The notes: a model not told the origin generated them from the sequence alone. A DNA stretch of 64,000 bases from Companilactobacillus nodensis DSM 19682 = JCM 14932 = NBRC 107160 (GCF_000615905.1 NZ_BAMN01000002.1:62001-126000); one strand, 5' to 3'. Shown: positions 44,222 to 54,047, counted from the stretch's first letter. A program made the numbers and translations.

Positions 44222-45409
44222 ATGCAAGATACGTTGATTCAAAAAAGTACAAAGAAAGGGCGCAAGCTCTTATTAGTCATTGGTACAGCTTGGTTGTTTG
44301 ATGCGATGGATGTCGCATTGCTGTCATTTATTATGCCATTGATCAAGACTGAGTGGAATTTGACTCCAGCTCAAGTCGGATATGTTAGTTCAGTTACTTC
44401 GTTAGGTATGGTGTTTGGTTCGCTTCTCTGTGGCTACCTGGCTGATAAATTTGGCCGTAAAAATGTAATGATCGTCACACTGATAGTCTTCTCCGTCGGT
44501 AATTTATTACTGGCATTTACGAAAGATGTCAATCAATTCATGCTGGTCAGATTTATTACCGGTATGGGACTAGGTGGAGAATTACCAGTTGCGGCTACAA
44601 TGTTAGCCGATAATTTTAAGGGTAAGACACAAGCTAAGATGTTGATTATGGCTGATAGTTTTTGGGCCATTGGTTGGATTCTAGCTGCCGTTATTTCTAA
44701 CACCGTTACACCAATGTATGGTTGGCGTGCTAGTGTTGTCGTTACATTCTTTGTAATGATGTACGCTTTTGTTATGCGCCGTCACTTACCAGAGAATTAT
44801 GAGAAAAAAGAAAAGACTAGTTTGAAGGAACAATTTGCGGGTATTTTCAACCATGATGTTATTGGTAAGACAATGGCACTGAGTTTTCTCTGGTTTGTCG
44901 TAATGTTCTCGTATTACGGTATGTTTCTATGGCTTCCGAGTGTATTGGTAATACGCGGTTTTTCAATTATTCACAGTTTTCAATATACATTGATAATGAG
45001 TTTGGCGCAGTTGCCAGGTTATTATTTGGCAGCATGGTTGATGGGAAAAATCAGTCATAAAAATATTTTAACTATGTATTTAATTGGAACGATATCCAGT
45101 GCTTCAGTTTTCGGCGTTGCATCTAGTGAATGGATGTTGTTGGCGAGTGGTGCGTTCTTGTCATTCTTCAACTTAGGTGCTTGGGGGGCATTGATTGCTT
45201 TCACACCAAGTCACTTCAAGGCTGATATTCGTGGAATGGGCGTTGGATTCTCACAATCGATCGGTCGTATTGGCGCAACACTTGGTCCTTATCTTATCGG
45301 TATGTTGATCGGTATGGGCTTTGGAATTCCTGTCGTCTTTGGAATGTTCGTTGTTGCCTTGATACTAGGTATTATTGTTTTGGCAGTTGGAACTTCCGAA
45401 ACATATTAA
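44222..45409 (+). CDS. MFS transporter of the NiaP (niacin) type
   Basis: The 395-residue protein has twelve hydrophobic segments. FDAMD (residues 26-30) in helix 1 and GYLADKFGRK (71-80) after helix 2 are typical of aromatic-acid/niacin carriers of the AAHS branch. The ribosome binding site is AAAAGGGG. Adjacency to a NrtR-type regulator and the operator-like dyad make nicotinate or nicotinamide uptake the most likely task, as many lactobacilli cannot make NAD de novo. Sequence alone cannot exclude another aromatic acid. Confidence 0.8.
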   Translation: MQDTLIQKSTKKGRKLLLVIGTAWLFDAMDVALLSFIMPLIKTEWNLTPAQVGYVSSVTSLGMVFGSLLCGYLADKFGRKNVMIVTLIVFSVGNLLLAFTKDVNQFMLVRFITGMGLGGELPVAATMLADNFKGKTQAKMLIMADSFWAIGWILAAVISNTVTPMYGWRASVVVTFFVMMYAFVMRRHLPENYEKKEKTSLKEQFAGIFNHDVIGKTMALSFLWFVVMFSYYGMFLWLPSVLVIRGFSIIHSFQYTLIMSLAQLPGYYLAAWLMGKISHKNILTMYLIGTISSASVFGVASSEWMLLASGAFLSFFNLGAWGALIAFTPSHFKADIRGMGVGFSQSIGRIGATLGPYLIGMLIGMGFGIPVVFGMFVVALILGIIVLAVGTSETY

Positions 45410-45420
45410 TGGATATTAAA

Positions 45421-45447
45421 AAAAGGCCGCCAGTTGGCGGTCTTTTT
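45421..45447. terminator. Bidirectional terminator
   Basis: AAAAGGCCGCC (45421-45431) pairs with GGCGGTCTTTTT around AGTT, between the + transporter and the - gene at 45458. Confidence 0.9.
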
Positions 45448-45457
45448 GATTTGTAGA

Positions 45458-45823
45458 TTAATTTTGAACAGAGTTTTTTGATGGGTGGTTCAAGAAAATA
45501 AATACGGTACCGATGATTAGTACGACAATTGCTGGAAATGCCATAGAAGCTGTAAATACGAATAATGCGTTACCGATTATACCGAGAACTGGTCCAACAA
45601 TTGAAATGTTTGCTTTTCTACTTTTAAGAAGTGCAATAATGTTAAGCACTACGCCAATTGCAGCGAAGAAATAGAAAAATGATCCAGTTCCACTAGTTAA
45701 GTTTGTACCTGTGAAAGCATCACTCGCTGCAGTACTAAATATTACTGGCCATGATATGGCAAATAGTACACAATTGATGATTCCAAGAATCCCCGTCCAT
45801 ATGTTTATTTTTAAATTCTTCAT
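45458..45823 (-). CDS. Small four-helix membrane protein of unknown function
   Basis: The 121-residue protein has four hydrophobic segments with short polar loops (TGTNLTSGTGSF between 1 and 2, KSRKANISI between 2 and 3) and a polar tail. The start at 45823 has GGGGAGA upstream. The outline resembles small DUF4064-like proteins, but I see no diagnostic motif. It stands alone, divergent from the surface protein at 45982, with an AT-rich gap of 158 bases between. Confidence 0.7.
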   Translation of the reverse strand: MKNLKINIWTGILGIINCVLFAISWPVIFSTAASDAFTGTNLTSGTGSFFYFFAAIGVVLNIIALLKSRKANISIVGPVLGIIGNALFVFTASMAFPAIVVLIIGTVFIFLNHPSKNSVQN

Positions 45824-45981
45824 AATGAAGTCTCCCCTATCTATGAATTCAATCTAATTATACTAATCATTGATTATTAATAAAATAATAAATTAATATT
45901 ATTTGTGAAAACCGTAACAATAATTCAAATGTCTGATATTATTTATTTAATAAATAGTATTTGATATAGGGAGGATGAATC

Positions 45982-47265
45982 ATGGGGGCAGATATTTTTA
46001 TTATTATCCTATCTCTAGCTGTTTTAGGTGGAATTGGATATTTAATGTATAAGGGGATCAAACAGCGAACCGCAACTAAAAAATTTCCAGTATTCTTGGT
46101 TGCGTCAATTGTTGTAGCAATATTTGTTGGTTTACCTGCGGTGGGGATGATATTCTACTCAATCGATGATATGGCTAATCCAGCACCAACCGTTACGGTT
46201 CAAACAAAGAAAGTTAAAATTACAGGTACAAATTCTACCGGTATTTTGAAGGGAAAAACATCTCCTAGAATTTCAGTGAAACTGTATGACGTAGACGAAG
46301 AAGCAACCTTTAAAACTGTTAAGTCCGATAAGAATGGTAAGTTCACCGTTACAGGGTTAGAGGAGAATTCGACGTACAAGGTTACAGCTAAGAATAATGG
46401 TAAGAAGTCTGAGGCAGTTAAGGTAACCGTTAGTGACATACCGGCTGCAGCATATACTAAACTTACTATTAATAACCATAACGATACTGGGGATTTAACG
46501 ATTGAATCTGATAGTAACAATCAAGTACAAGTAAGTGGTGAATCTAATCCAGGTGCTAAAATCAAATTTGAAGATGCTGACAATGATTACTCAGTTGCTA
46601 AATCAGTTGTTGCTGGGGCTGATGGTAAGTGGTCTGTCGTTTTGGATGGTCCAGCTAAGAAAAAGAAAAAGGAATATAGTGTTGTAGCAAAAATTAATAA
46701 TTTGGTAGCCAATGAAGGCACCTCGATTTATGTTAAAAACCCAAATTATTCAAAACCAGTTAAGAATGAGGAAAGCACCGATAATGAAGCTGCGAATGTT
46801 GATAATAGTGGTCAACAAGATGTTAGTGATGGAAAGACAGCTACAAAGAAACATAAATCATGGTCGGTTGCTGGTAATACATATACTACTAACGTTGATT
46901 ATTATAAGATTACGGGTTCCAAAGTTTATACTATTGCTGATGGTACAAGCATATTGGCAGTTTACGTTGACTACGGAAACTTCTCATCTAAAGAGCAAGA
47001 TCCAATGACAACATCATCTCTGTACATTCATGCTTATCAAAAAACGAAAACACATGATAAAGATTTGACGTATGGAATTCCGTTGGATGCGGATGGTAAT
47101 GTGATCGAACAACAACGTAATGATAATATGTCAGGTTCAGTTCTGCCTAAGACAGAAGTACAGGGTGTTTTATTCTATCAATTAGAGAATAATGCAACAG
47201 TTAAACTGGAATTTTCTAACCAAATATTTAAAACTATTGGGGTCAAGAACATCGATCTAAACTAA
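45982..47265 (+). CDS. Membrane-anchored surface protein with Ig-like repeats and a DUF5067-like C-terminus
   Basis: The 427-residue protein has two N-terminal membrane helices (about residues 4-24 and 35-58). Two Ig-like beta domains follow (VKITGTNSTGILKGKTSPRIS to VTVSD, and VQVSGESNPGAKIKFEDAD to SIYVKNP). An acidic linker then leads to a C-terminal domain beginning WSVAGNTYTTNVDYYKITGS. The last part resembles DUF5067-type extracellular domains of lactobacilli. It lacks LPxTG and is held by its helices. The function is unknown; a role at the cell envelope is inferred. Confidence 0.75.
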   Translation: MGADIFIIILSLAVLGGIGYLMYKGIKQRTATKKFPVFLVASIVVAIFVGLPAVGMIFYSIDDMANPAPTVTVQTKKVKITGTNSTGILKGKTSPRISVKLYDVDEEATFKTVKSDKNGKFTVTGLEENSTYKVTAKNNGKKSEAVKVTVSDIPAAAYTKLTINNHNDTGDLTIESDSNNQVQVSGESNPGAKIKFEDADNDYSVAKSVVAGADGKWSVVLDGPAKKKKKEYSVVAKINNLVANEGTSIYVKNPNYSKPVKNEESTDNEAANVDNSGQQDVSDGKTATKKHKSWSVAGNTYTTNVDYYKITGSKVYTIADGTSILAVYVDYGNFSSKEQDPMTTSSLYIHAYQKTKTHDKDLTYGIPLDADGNVIEQQRNDNMSGSVLPKTEVQGVLFYQLENNATVKLEFSNQIFKTIGVKNIDLN

Positions 47266-47311
47266 AAAAAGATGACACGTTGAAATGTTCATTTCAGCGG
47301 TCATCTTTTTT
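47266..47311. terminator. Bidirectional terminator
   Basis: AAAAAAGATGAC and CGTTGAAATG arms pair with CATTTCAGCG and GTCATCTTTTTT, leaving a two-base loop. Confidence 0.9.
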
Positions 47312-47334
47312 AGATATATATTAATTAACACGCT

Positions 47335-47994
47335 CTAACTAAGCATCTGATTATAACTAGTAACACGATTGAATCCATCATCACGTTCGAGCATTGTTAA
47401 ACTGGAATTTTGTGGGCTTTCAGTTACGTCAAAGTTACCGGCGTTATAACGGTCAGTGATTGAGCGAATCGTTGTTCCATGTGAAACTAGCAAGATCTTA
47501 TCGCCGTCTTTGGCGATTTCATCTAGCTTCTTAAAACCACGATTCAAGCGAGTCCAGTATTCTTCAGCGTTTTCAGCATCATGGAAGGGATCAGCCTCTT
47601 TCATGAAGTCTTTAGTAGCGTCTAGGCTATGTTTGGCAATGATTTCGCTAAAGGTTGAAGCGCCGTGAGGTTGTCCGACCATGAACCATGCTTCAGGGGA
47701 GTTCATTCCTTCGAAGTAACCGTAGAATTGTTCTCTGAATTCCATTAGTTTTTGAGGTTGAACTTTGTCTGCGTTCACGTTGGCATCCATGATCAACTTA
47801 CAAGTGTCAATGGCACGACGCGCATCGGATGAAAATGCTGCTTTGAAATCGACATCCTTCAAAGCTTGGGCAGCCTTTTTAGCGACCTCAACACCATCAG
47901 GTGCCAGTGGTGTATCTGACCAGCCTTGCATTTTGTTGTAACGATTGAACCAAGTTCTTCCATGGCGAACCATGTAAATTTGATATTTTGCCAT
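47335..47994 (-). CDS. Histidine phosphatase family protein (phosphoglycerate-mutase-like)
   Basis: The 219-residue protein has the catalytic RHG at residues 10-12 (YMVRHGRTWFNRYNKMQGWSDTPL), EFREQFYGYFEGM, and the second catalytic His in LLVSHGTTI. It belongs to the broad-specificity phosphatases rather than true glycolytic mutases. A close paralogue lies directly upstream (48053-48706), so the pair arose by tandem duplication. The substrate is unknown. The start follows GAGGAAGAA. Confidence 0.9.
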   Translation of the reverse strand: MAKYQIYMVRHGRTWFNRYNKMQGWSDTPLAPDGVEVAKKAAQALKDVDFKAAFSSDARRAIDTCKLIMDANVNADKVQPQKLMEFREQFYGYFEGMNSPEAWFMVGQPHGASTFSEIIAKHSLDATKDFMKEADPFHDAENAEEYWTRLNRGFKKLDEIAKDGDKILLVSHGTTIRSITDRYNAGNFDVTESPQNSSLTMLERDDGFNRVTSYNQMLS

Positions 47995-48052
47995 TTCTTC
48001 CTCCTCAGAATTTCATAACATAATCTTACTACAAAAGGTCTGTCGCTTGCTA

Positions 48053-48706
48053 TTAATGAAGTTTTTGGTTGTAACTAGTAACGTGATTCGTTCCATCGAT
48101 TCGTTCTAGCATCGTCAAACTGGAATTACCTGGCAATTGGTTGAGCTCGTAGTCACCATCCTGATATTTGAAGGCGAGTGAAAGGATAGTTGTACTGTGA
48201 GTGACTAAGAGAATTTTATCGCCATCGTGTGCGATTTGATCGATTTTTTCAAATCCACGATCCAATCTATTCCAATACTCCTCAGCACTTTCAGCGTCGT
48301 GGAAAGGGTCAGCTTCTTTAACGAAGTCCATTGTGGCATCGAAACCATATTTATAGACGATCTCTTGATAGTTCTTGGCATTGTGTGAATTGGAGATCTT
48401 ATCCCAAGCCTCATCAATATTATCACCTTCGAATGAGCCGTAGAATTGCTCTCTGAATTCAGTCATTTTTTGTGGTAATGGCTTGTTCATGTTTGCTTTA
48501 GCGATGATTTCAGCTGTATCCATGGCACGTCTGGTGTCTGATGAGAAGGCAGCAGCGAAGTTGACGTCTTTTAGTGCTTTGGCAGCGCTGTGAGCGACTT
48601 CGATTCCATCTTGAGTCAACGGTGTATCTGACCAACCTTGAATTTTTTGATAACGATTGAACCAAGTCTTTCCGTGACGGATCAAGTAGATTTGATATTT
48701 TGACAT
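48053..48706 (-). CDS. Histidine phosphatase family protein (paralogue)
   Basis: The 217-residue protein is about as long as its neighbour and shares YLIRHGKTWFNRYQKIQGWSDTPL (catalytic His11), EFREQFYGSFEGD and LLVTHSTTI. In the last motif the neighbour's HGTT is HSTT here. The gap to the downstream copy is 58 bases, enough for a separate promoter. As with the paralogue, the substrate is unknown. Both probably remove phosphate from small sugar or cofactor phosphates. Confidence 0.9.
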   Translation of the reverse strand: MSKYQIYLIRHGKTWFNRYQKIQGWSDTPLTQDGIEVAHSAAKALKDVNFAAAFSSDTRRAMDTAEIIAKANMNKPLPQKMTEFREQFYGSFEGDNIDEAWDKISNSHNAKNYQEIVYKYGFDATMDFVKEADPFHDAESAEEYWNRLDRGFEKIDQIAHDGDKILLVTHSTTILSLAFKYQDGDYELNQLPGNSSLTMLERIDGTNHVTSYNQKLH

Positions 48707-48812
48707 AATGTCCTCCTCAATATTTCTATATTTATTTTACAATACGGAGCCATAATTTTAGAACTTTGTGTCTCCATTGTGTAAAGTTAATATTAGTGGA
48801 GGTATTTTGTTG

Positions 48813-49433
48813 ATGAAAATTGCAATTATTGGTGCCAACGGCAAGGAAGGTTCTCTTATCGCTAAAGAAGCAGAAAATCGCGGAATCGAGGTTACTTCGA
48901 TCGTTCGCAGTGCTGAAAAGTCAGTGACTGATAAATATCTAGTTAGAGATGTTTATGATATTACCGCCGATGATCTCAAAGGTTTTGATGCAGTCGTTGA
49001 TGCATTGGGATTCTTTGGTGACTCAGTTAAGGAATACGTTCCTTCAACTAAGCACTTGATCGATATCCTTAAGGGTTCAAATACCAGACTATTGGCAGTC
49101 GGTGGAGCTGGTTCATTATATCTGAATGCAGAACACACTGAACAATTGTTCCAAAGTGCTGGTTTTCCAGCCGCAGTTAAACCTTTGAGTGAGGAAATGG
49201 GTAAGGCCTTGGATCTACTAAAAAATAGTGATATCAACTGGACTTATATTAGTCCGGCTGCGGACTTCGATCACGATGCCGAGCGCACAGGTAAGTACGT
49301 TTTGGCAGGGGAAGAATTAACTTCAGATAATAAGGGCCAAAGTAAAATCAGTTATGCTGATTATGCAATTGCAATGGTCGATGAAATTGAAAATAATAAA
49401 TATAAAAACGAAAGAATCAGTGTAAGGTGGTAA
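48813..49433 (+). CDS. NAD(P)-dependent oxidoreductase (NmrA/SDR-like)
   Basis: The 206-residue protein starts at 48813 (behind GGAGG) with the dinucleotide-binding MKIAIIGANGKEGSLIAKEA. It continues with DALGFFGDSVKEY, RLLAVGGAGSLYL and WTYISPAADFDHDAERTGKY, typical of YwnB-like atypical short-chain dehydrogenases. The substrate is unknown. It ends four bases before a flavodoxin gene, so the two are one operon and a joint redox role is plausible. Confidence 0.88.
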   Translation: MKIAIIGANGKEGSLIAKEAENRGIEVTSIVRSAEKSVTDKYLVRDVYDITADDLKGFDAVVDALGFFGDSVKEYVPSTKHLIDILKGSNTRLLAVGGAGSLYLNAEHTEQLFQSAGFPAAVKPLSEEMGKALDLLKNSDINWTYISPAADFDHDAERTGKYVLAGEELTSDNKGQSKISYADYAIAMVDEIENNKYKNERISVRW

Positions 49434-49437
49434 TTTA

Positions 49438-49875
49438 ATGAAGATATTAGTAACTTATATCAGTATGAGTGGTCGCAATGAGAAGATTGCTAAGCATTTA
49501 GCAACATACTTAGAAAATAAAGCTGAGGTTGACTTGGAACAAATGGTTGATGCGGATGCCTATTCGATTCCTGAATATGATGCGGTCGTTGTTGTGACTT
49601 ACACTTATGGCGATGGACAAGTTCCAGATGAAGCCCAAGATTTCTATGAAGACTTGCTCGATGTCGACTTGGAGAAGACTAAGTTTGCCGTACTTGGTTC
49701 AAGTTCAAAGACTCACATTCATTACGGACGTGCGGTTGATTATTTCACAATGCAGTTAAACTCAGCTAATGGTGATCAGGTAGCTGATTCAGTTAAAATC
49801 AATGAAGATCCTGACGAAGATGACATGAAACGTGTTGAACGTCTAGGAGACTATGTGATCAAAAGTATTGAATAA
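49438..49875 (+). CDS. Flavodoxin
   Basis: The 145-residue protein has the FMN phosphate-binding loop TYISMSGRNEKIAKHL (residues 4-19), VVTYTYGDGQVPDEAQDFYE for the ring site, and GSSSKTHIHYGRAVD near residue 87. It fits a short-chain flavodoxin that carries electrons in the cytoplasm. It is coupled to the oxidoreductase before it. A weak hairpin (CTCATTAC with GTGATGAG, 49888-49912) follows as possible terminator. Confidence 0.9.
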   Translation: MKILVTYISMSGRNEKIAKHLATYLENKAEVDLEQMVDADAYSIPEYDAVVVVTYTYGDGQVPDEAQDFYEDLLDVDLEKTKFAVLGSSSKTHIHYGRAVDYFTMQLNSANGDQVADSVKINEDPDEDDMKRVERLGDYVIKSIE

Positions 49876-50020
49876 TAAATTTTAAACTCATTACTAAATT
49901 AGGTGATGAGCTTATTTTGTATGTCTATAAATACTGTTATATCAAGCTCATAAATATTATTAATAAGTAATATATGGTTTGACTATGACTTCGCTGACAA
50001 TTTATGATAAAAACATCACA

Positions 50021-50034
50021 AGCAAGCGTTTACA
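50021..50034. promoter_or_regulatory. cre-like site before the fumarase gene
   Basis: AGCAAGCGTTTACA fits cre at 12 of 14 positions, 39 bases before the start codon. This suggests carbon-source control of the fumarase operon. Confidence 0.5.
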
Positions 50035-50072
50035 CTATTTTTGACGCTACACAATAATTGGAGGTTACACAT

Positions 50073-51449
50073 ATGACAGATTTCAGAATTGAATCAGATA
50101 CTTTAGGAGAAGTAAAGATCCCAGCTGACGCCTTATGGGGAGCTCAAACAGAGCGCTCAAGAAACAATTTCCCAACAGGTGAGAAGATGCCGTTAGTAAT
50201 TATCAAGGCTTTACTTCAAATCAAGAAAGCTGCAGCAATCTCTAATAAAGAACTAGATGCGATCGATCCTAAAAAAGCTGATTTGATCGTTGAGTCAATC
50301 GACAAGTTATTGGCACTAGATGACGAAGATCTTAGAAAAGACTTCCCATTAGTTGTCTATCAAACAGGTTCAGGTACTCAAACAAACATGAATACTAATG
50401 AAGTTGTCGCTCACATGGCAGCTAAAATTAATTCAGATATTGAAATCCTACCTAATGATGATGTTAATAAGGGTCAAAGTTCAAATGATATTTTCCCAAC
50501 AGCTATGAGTATCGTAGCTTCAGTTGCTGTTGATAATTTGGAAGATTCACTTCAACATTTGATCGATGAATTGAAGATCAAACAAGAAAAATACTGGAGT
50601 GTTGTAAAGATTGGACGTACTCACTTGCAAGATGCTACGCCATTAACATTTGGTCAAGAAGTCAGTGGTTGGGCAAGCATGCTTGAACATGATCTTTCAT
50701 ACTTGAAGGAATTGAATCCAACACTTGGCGAGTTCGCTATGGGTGGAACTGCTGTTGGTACTGGCTTGAACGCTGCTCCTGGCTTCGCTGATATCATCGC
50801 TAAGAAGATGACAGAAGTCTATGGTGTTAAGTTCACAGCTGACACAAACAAGTTCTACGGATTAGCTGCACATTCAGGACTCAACGTTGTTCACGGCGCT
50901 ATCAAGACTTTGGCCGCTGACTTAATGAAGATCGCTAATGATGTCAGATTCTTAGCAAGTGGTCCTCGTTCAGGTTATGGTGAATTACACATTCCAGCTA
51001 ACGAACCTGGTTCATCGATCATGCCTGGTAAGGTTAACCCTACACAAGCTGAAGCTGTAACAATGTCAGCTGTTCGTGTTATGGGTAATGATGTCGTTGT
51101 CGGCATGGCTTCAAGTCAAGGTAACTTCGAATTGAACGTCTACAAACCAGTTCTTATCAGTGCTTTCCTTGAATCTGCTGAACTTCTAACAGGTACAATG
51201 ACAGGCTTCGCTGACAAGATGATCCACGGTCTAACAGTTAATGCTGATAGAATGGAAGAATTAGTTGATCAATCATTGATGACTGTTACAGCTCTATCAC
51301 CACACATCGGTTATCACGAAAGTGCCACAATTGCTCAAACGGCTGAAAAAGAAGGAACAACACTTAAAGTAGCTGCTGTTAAATCAGGCTTAGTAACTGA
51401 AGAACAATTTGACAAATGGGTTGACCCACTTAAGATGACAAATATTTAG
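50073..51449 (+). CDS. fumC: Class II fumarate hydratase
   Basis: The 458-residue enzyme has GSGTQTNMNTNEVVA, the TH pair in IGRTHLQDATPLTFGQE, and the family signature GSSIMPGKVNPTQAE from residue 313. It interconverts malate and fumarate. I start it at 50073 (MTDFRIESDTLGEVK) with GGAGG ten bases upstream. It lies 72 bases before a fumarate-reductase-like flavoprotein, and the two form the malate-to-succinate branch common in lactobacilli that lack a full TCA cycle. Confidence 0.96.
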   Translation: MTDFRIESDTLGEVKIPADALWGAQTERSRNNFPTGEKMPLVIIKALLQIKKAAAISNKELDAIDPKKADLIVESIDKLLALDDEDLRKDFPLVVYQTGSGTQTNMNTNEVVAHMAAKINSDIEILPNDDVNKGQSSNDIFPTAMSIVASVAVDNLEDSLQHLIDELKIKQEKYWSVVKIGRTHLQDATPLTFGQEVSGWASMLEHDLSYLKELNPTLGEFAMGGTAVGTGLNAAPGFADIIAKKMTEVYGVKFTADTNKFYGLAAHSGLNVVHGAIKTLAADLMKIANDVRFLASGPRSGYGELHIPANEPGSSIMPGKVNPTQAEAVTMSAVRVMGNDVVVGMASSQGNFELNVYKPVLISAFLESAELLTGTMTGFADKMIHGLTVNADRMEELVDQSLMTVTALSPHIGYHESATIAQTAEKEGTTLKVAAVKSGLVTEEQFDKWVDPLKMTNI

Positions 51450-51521
51450 AGGATTACGGAGAGGCGAAAGTCTCTCCCTAATTCTTTTAGTGAAGAACAA
51501 AATAAGGGCAGGAAAGAAAAA

Positions 51522-52976
51522 ATGACAAAAAAACACAGTAAAATCAAAAAAGCTAATAAGAAGAAACAAACTGCAAAATTCAAATTTGTACCAACTGATA
51601 TCAGTGAATTACAAGACCACTATGATTTAATCATCGTAGGTTCTGGGGGGACGGGACTAACAGCCGCTATTCAAGCACATGAATTAGGACTATCACCAGT
51701 GATCCTAGAAAAGATGTCAAGTATTGGAGGAAATACTACTCGTGCATCTTCAGGTATGAATGCTAGTGAAACTTCAGTCCAATTGGATCACAAGATCGTT
51801 GACAGCATGGATGATTTCTACAATGACACCTTCATTGGCGGTGGCAAGAAGAATAATCCTGAACTATTGAAGTTCTTCACAACTCACGGTGCTTTAGCAA
51901 TCGATTGGTTGGCAAGTCATGGAATTGAATTGGATGACTTAACAACAACCGGTGGGATGAGTGTATTGAGGACACACCGTCCAAGTTCAATGGCTCCAAT
52001 TGGCGGCTTCTTAGTTACGGAATTATTGAAGCAAGTCGCTAAAGAAAATATTCCATTATTCACTGACGTCTTAGTCAAAGAATTACTACAAGACGATGGC
52101 GCAATTGATGGAGTAGAAGTTGAAATCAACGGTGAGAAGTCAACTATTAAAGGTGATGCAGTTATTTTGGCCACTGGTGGCTTCGGAGCTAACCAAAAGC
52201 TACTTACTAAATATCGTCCCGATCTTGAAGGTTACAACACAACTAATTCACCTGGTGCAACTGGTGATGGTATCACCTTAGCTAGTGCTGTTGGTGCTAA
52301 GTTAGTTGATATGGATCAAGTCCAAGTTCACCCAACTGTTCAACAAGATACTGACCATCCATTCTTGATCGGTGAAGCTGTTCGTGGTGAAGGTGCTATC
52401 CTGGTAAACAAATCAGCTAAACGTTTTGTTAATGAACTAGACACTCGTAAGAATGTCACTGCCGCAATCGATGATTTGAAGGAACATGGCGCATACTTGA
52501 TTCTTGATCAAGGTATCCGTGACCGTGTTAAGGCTATCGAATTCTACGATAAGGTAGGATTGGTTGTAACTGGTTCATCCATTGAAGAATTGGCTGATAG
52601 TATCGGACTAGATGCTAAGACTCTTGAAGCAACAGTCGCTACATGGAACAAAGCAGTCGATGATCATAACGATGCTGAGTTCGGTCGAACAACTGGTATG
52701 GATCGTAGTATCGTCAAGGGACCATTCTTCTCGATCCACATTGCCCCAGCCGTTCACTACACAATGGGTGGCTTAAATATTGATGCCGAAACTCATGTAT
52801 TGGATGAAAAAGGCCAAGCTATCAAGGGATTATTTGCTGGTGGAGAAATTGCCGGTGGATTGCATGGTAACAACCGTATCGGCGGTAACTCTATTGCTGA
52901 AACAATCATCTTCGGTCGTCAAGCCGGACAACAAGCATTTAAATTTATTCAAAACCTAGAGAAGACAAGTAAGTAA
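51522..52976 (+). CDS. Fumarate-reductase-like flavoprotein (flavocytochrome c type, FAD subunit only)
   Basis: The 484-residue protein has a lysine-rich start, the FAD-binding DLIIVGSGGTGLTAAIQA (residues about 35-52), GGNTTRASSGMNAS, and LATGGFGANQKLL. It ends in GLFAGGEIAGGLHGNNRIGGNSIAE with the catalytic region. There is no heme or FMN-bound domain and no signal peptide, so it is a soluble reductase. After fumC it would reduce fumarate to succinate and regenerate cofactor. A relative acting on another enoate such as urocanate cannot be excluded. Confidence 0.9.
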   Translation: MTKKHSKIKKANKKKQTAKFKFVPTDISELQDHYDLIIVGSGGTGLTAAIQAHELGLSPVILEKMSSIGGNTTRASSGMNASETSVQLDHKIVDSMDDFYNDTFIGGGKKNNPELLKFFTTHGALAIDWLASHGIELDDLTTTGGMSVLRTHRPSSMAPIGGFLVTELLKQVAKENIPLFTDVLVKELLQDDGAIDGVEVEINGEKSTIKGDAVILATGGFGANQKLLTKYRPDLEGYNTTNSPGATGDGITLASAVGAKLVDMDQVQVHPTVQQDTDHPFLIGEAVRGEGAILVNKSAKRFVNELDTRKNVTAAIDDLKEHGAYLILDQGIRDRVKAIEFYDKVGLVVTGSSIEELADSIGLDAKTLEATVATWNKAVDDHNDAEFGRTTGMDRSIVKGPFFSIHIAPAVHYTMGGLNIDAETHVLDEKGQAIKGLFAGGEIAGGLHGNNRIGGNSIAETIIFGRQAGQQAFKFIQNLEKTSK

Positions 52977-53081
52977 TGGAATAAATTGTTATAATTTATT
53001 TTGTGATCTGGGTTGGATTCAATTCGTTAAGAATTAGAAACTAATCGAGGTGTGGTAATAACGCAAAGTAGGTTAAGCAAT

Positions 53082-53993
53082 ATGAATACACGTGATTTGT
53101 CGTACTTTCGAATTCTAGTTGAGAAGCGTAACTATACTGAAGTTGCGGAAATGTTTTCCGTTTCGCAGCCAACGATTACGCAAGCTGTGAAGCGACTAGA
53201 AAAAGAATTTAATTCAAAATTAGTCCATGTTGATCGAGTTCATCAAAAAACAGAGATAACTCGTTCAGGCTATTTACTGTACGAAAAATCAAAAGTAATT
53301 CAAGAAAACCTTGATCTAGCTCGTAAGGAAATCAAGGCGGCCGATAGTCAAAAAATCAAGTTTGGCTTACCACCAATAATTGGAACATTGTATTTCCCAC
53401 AAGTCGTTCAAAAATTGGCACAGGCATCACTCTTTCAAAGATTGAACATATCTGAAAGTGGTTCATCAGAATTACTCGAAGAACTCGATAACGGTAATGT
53501 TGATATTGCCGTTATCGCGACGATCAAGCCGATCGAAAATCCGAAATATCAAGTTGAGTACTTGGGCAGTCGTCCCTTCAGCGTAATTGTCAGCGCTAAA
53601 AATCCTCTTGCTCAGAGTACAGAACCAATTGATTTTAGGAAGTTAATGAAGGAAAAATTTGTCAGATTGACGGATAAATATGTTCATTCGCAGATGCTAG
53701 AAGACTATTGTAATTACTATGAATTCGAACCAGAGATCGCCTATGATACGCCTGACATATCTTGGTTCAAGAGTCTGATCCGAGCTAATGTCGGGATCGG
53801 TATCTTGGTTGCGGATGAGGTGAGTCCATATGATCAAGACTTAGTCCGCCTAGACATTGCGAATCCACTGCCGGAGAGCTTTAACATCTCAGTGGTTCAT
53901 CGAAAGAGTTATATTCTGAAGCCAGATGAGCAGAAGCTAGTCGATATCTTGAAACAAATGAATATTAAGAATACAAAGGGCGGTTACTATTGA
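53082..53993 (+). CDS. LysR-family regulator (MleR-like)
   Basis: The 303-residue protein has the N-terminal winged helix MNTRDLSYFRILVEKRNYTEVAEMFSVSQPTITQAVKRLEKEF and a C-terminal effector domain with IKFGLPPIIGTLYFPQV and GIGILVADEVSPYD. I place the start at 53082; a GTG at 53052 would add ten residues without a family match. Related regulators next to malolactic or fumarase genes respond to malate. It probably controls the fumC operon upstream. A terminator overlaps its stop codon. Confidence 0.88.
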   Translation: MNTRDLSYFRILVEKRNYTEVAEMFSVSQPTITQAVKRLEKEFNSKLVHVDRVHQKTEITRSGYLLYEKSKVIQENLDLARKEIKAADSQKIKFGLPPIIGTLYFPQVVQKLAQASLFQRLNISESGSSELLEELDNGNVDIAVIATIKPIENPKYQVEYLGSRPFSVIVSAKNPLAQSTEPIDFRKLMKEKFVRLTDKYVHSQMLEDYCNYYEFEPEIAYDTPDISWFKSLIRANVGIGILVADEVSPYDQDLVRLDIANPLPESFNISVVHRKSYILKPDEQKLVDILKQMNIKNTKGGYY

Positions 53994-54008
53994 AGTAATC
54001 GCTTTTTT
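53980..54008 (+). terminator. Terminator overlapping the LysR stop codon
   Basis: GCGGTTACT (53980-53988) pairs with AGTAATCGC (53994-54002), followed by six T residues. Confidence 0.88.
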
Positions 54009-54047
54009 GATACAATTGAAGTGAAAAAATTATAGGGGGAAAAGGGG

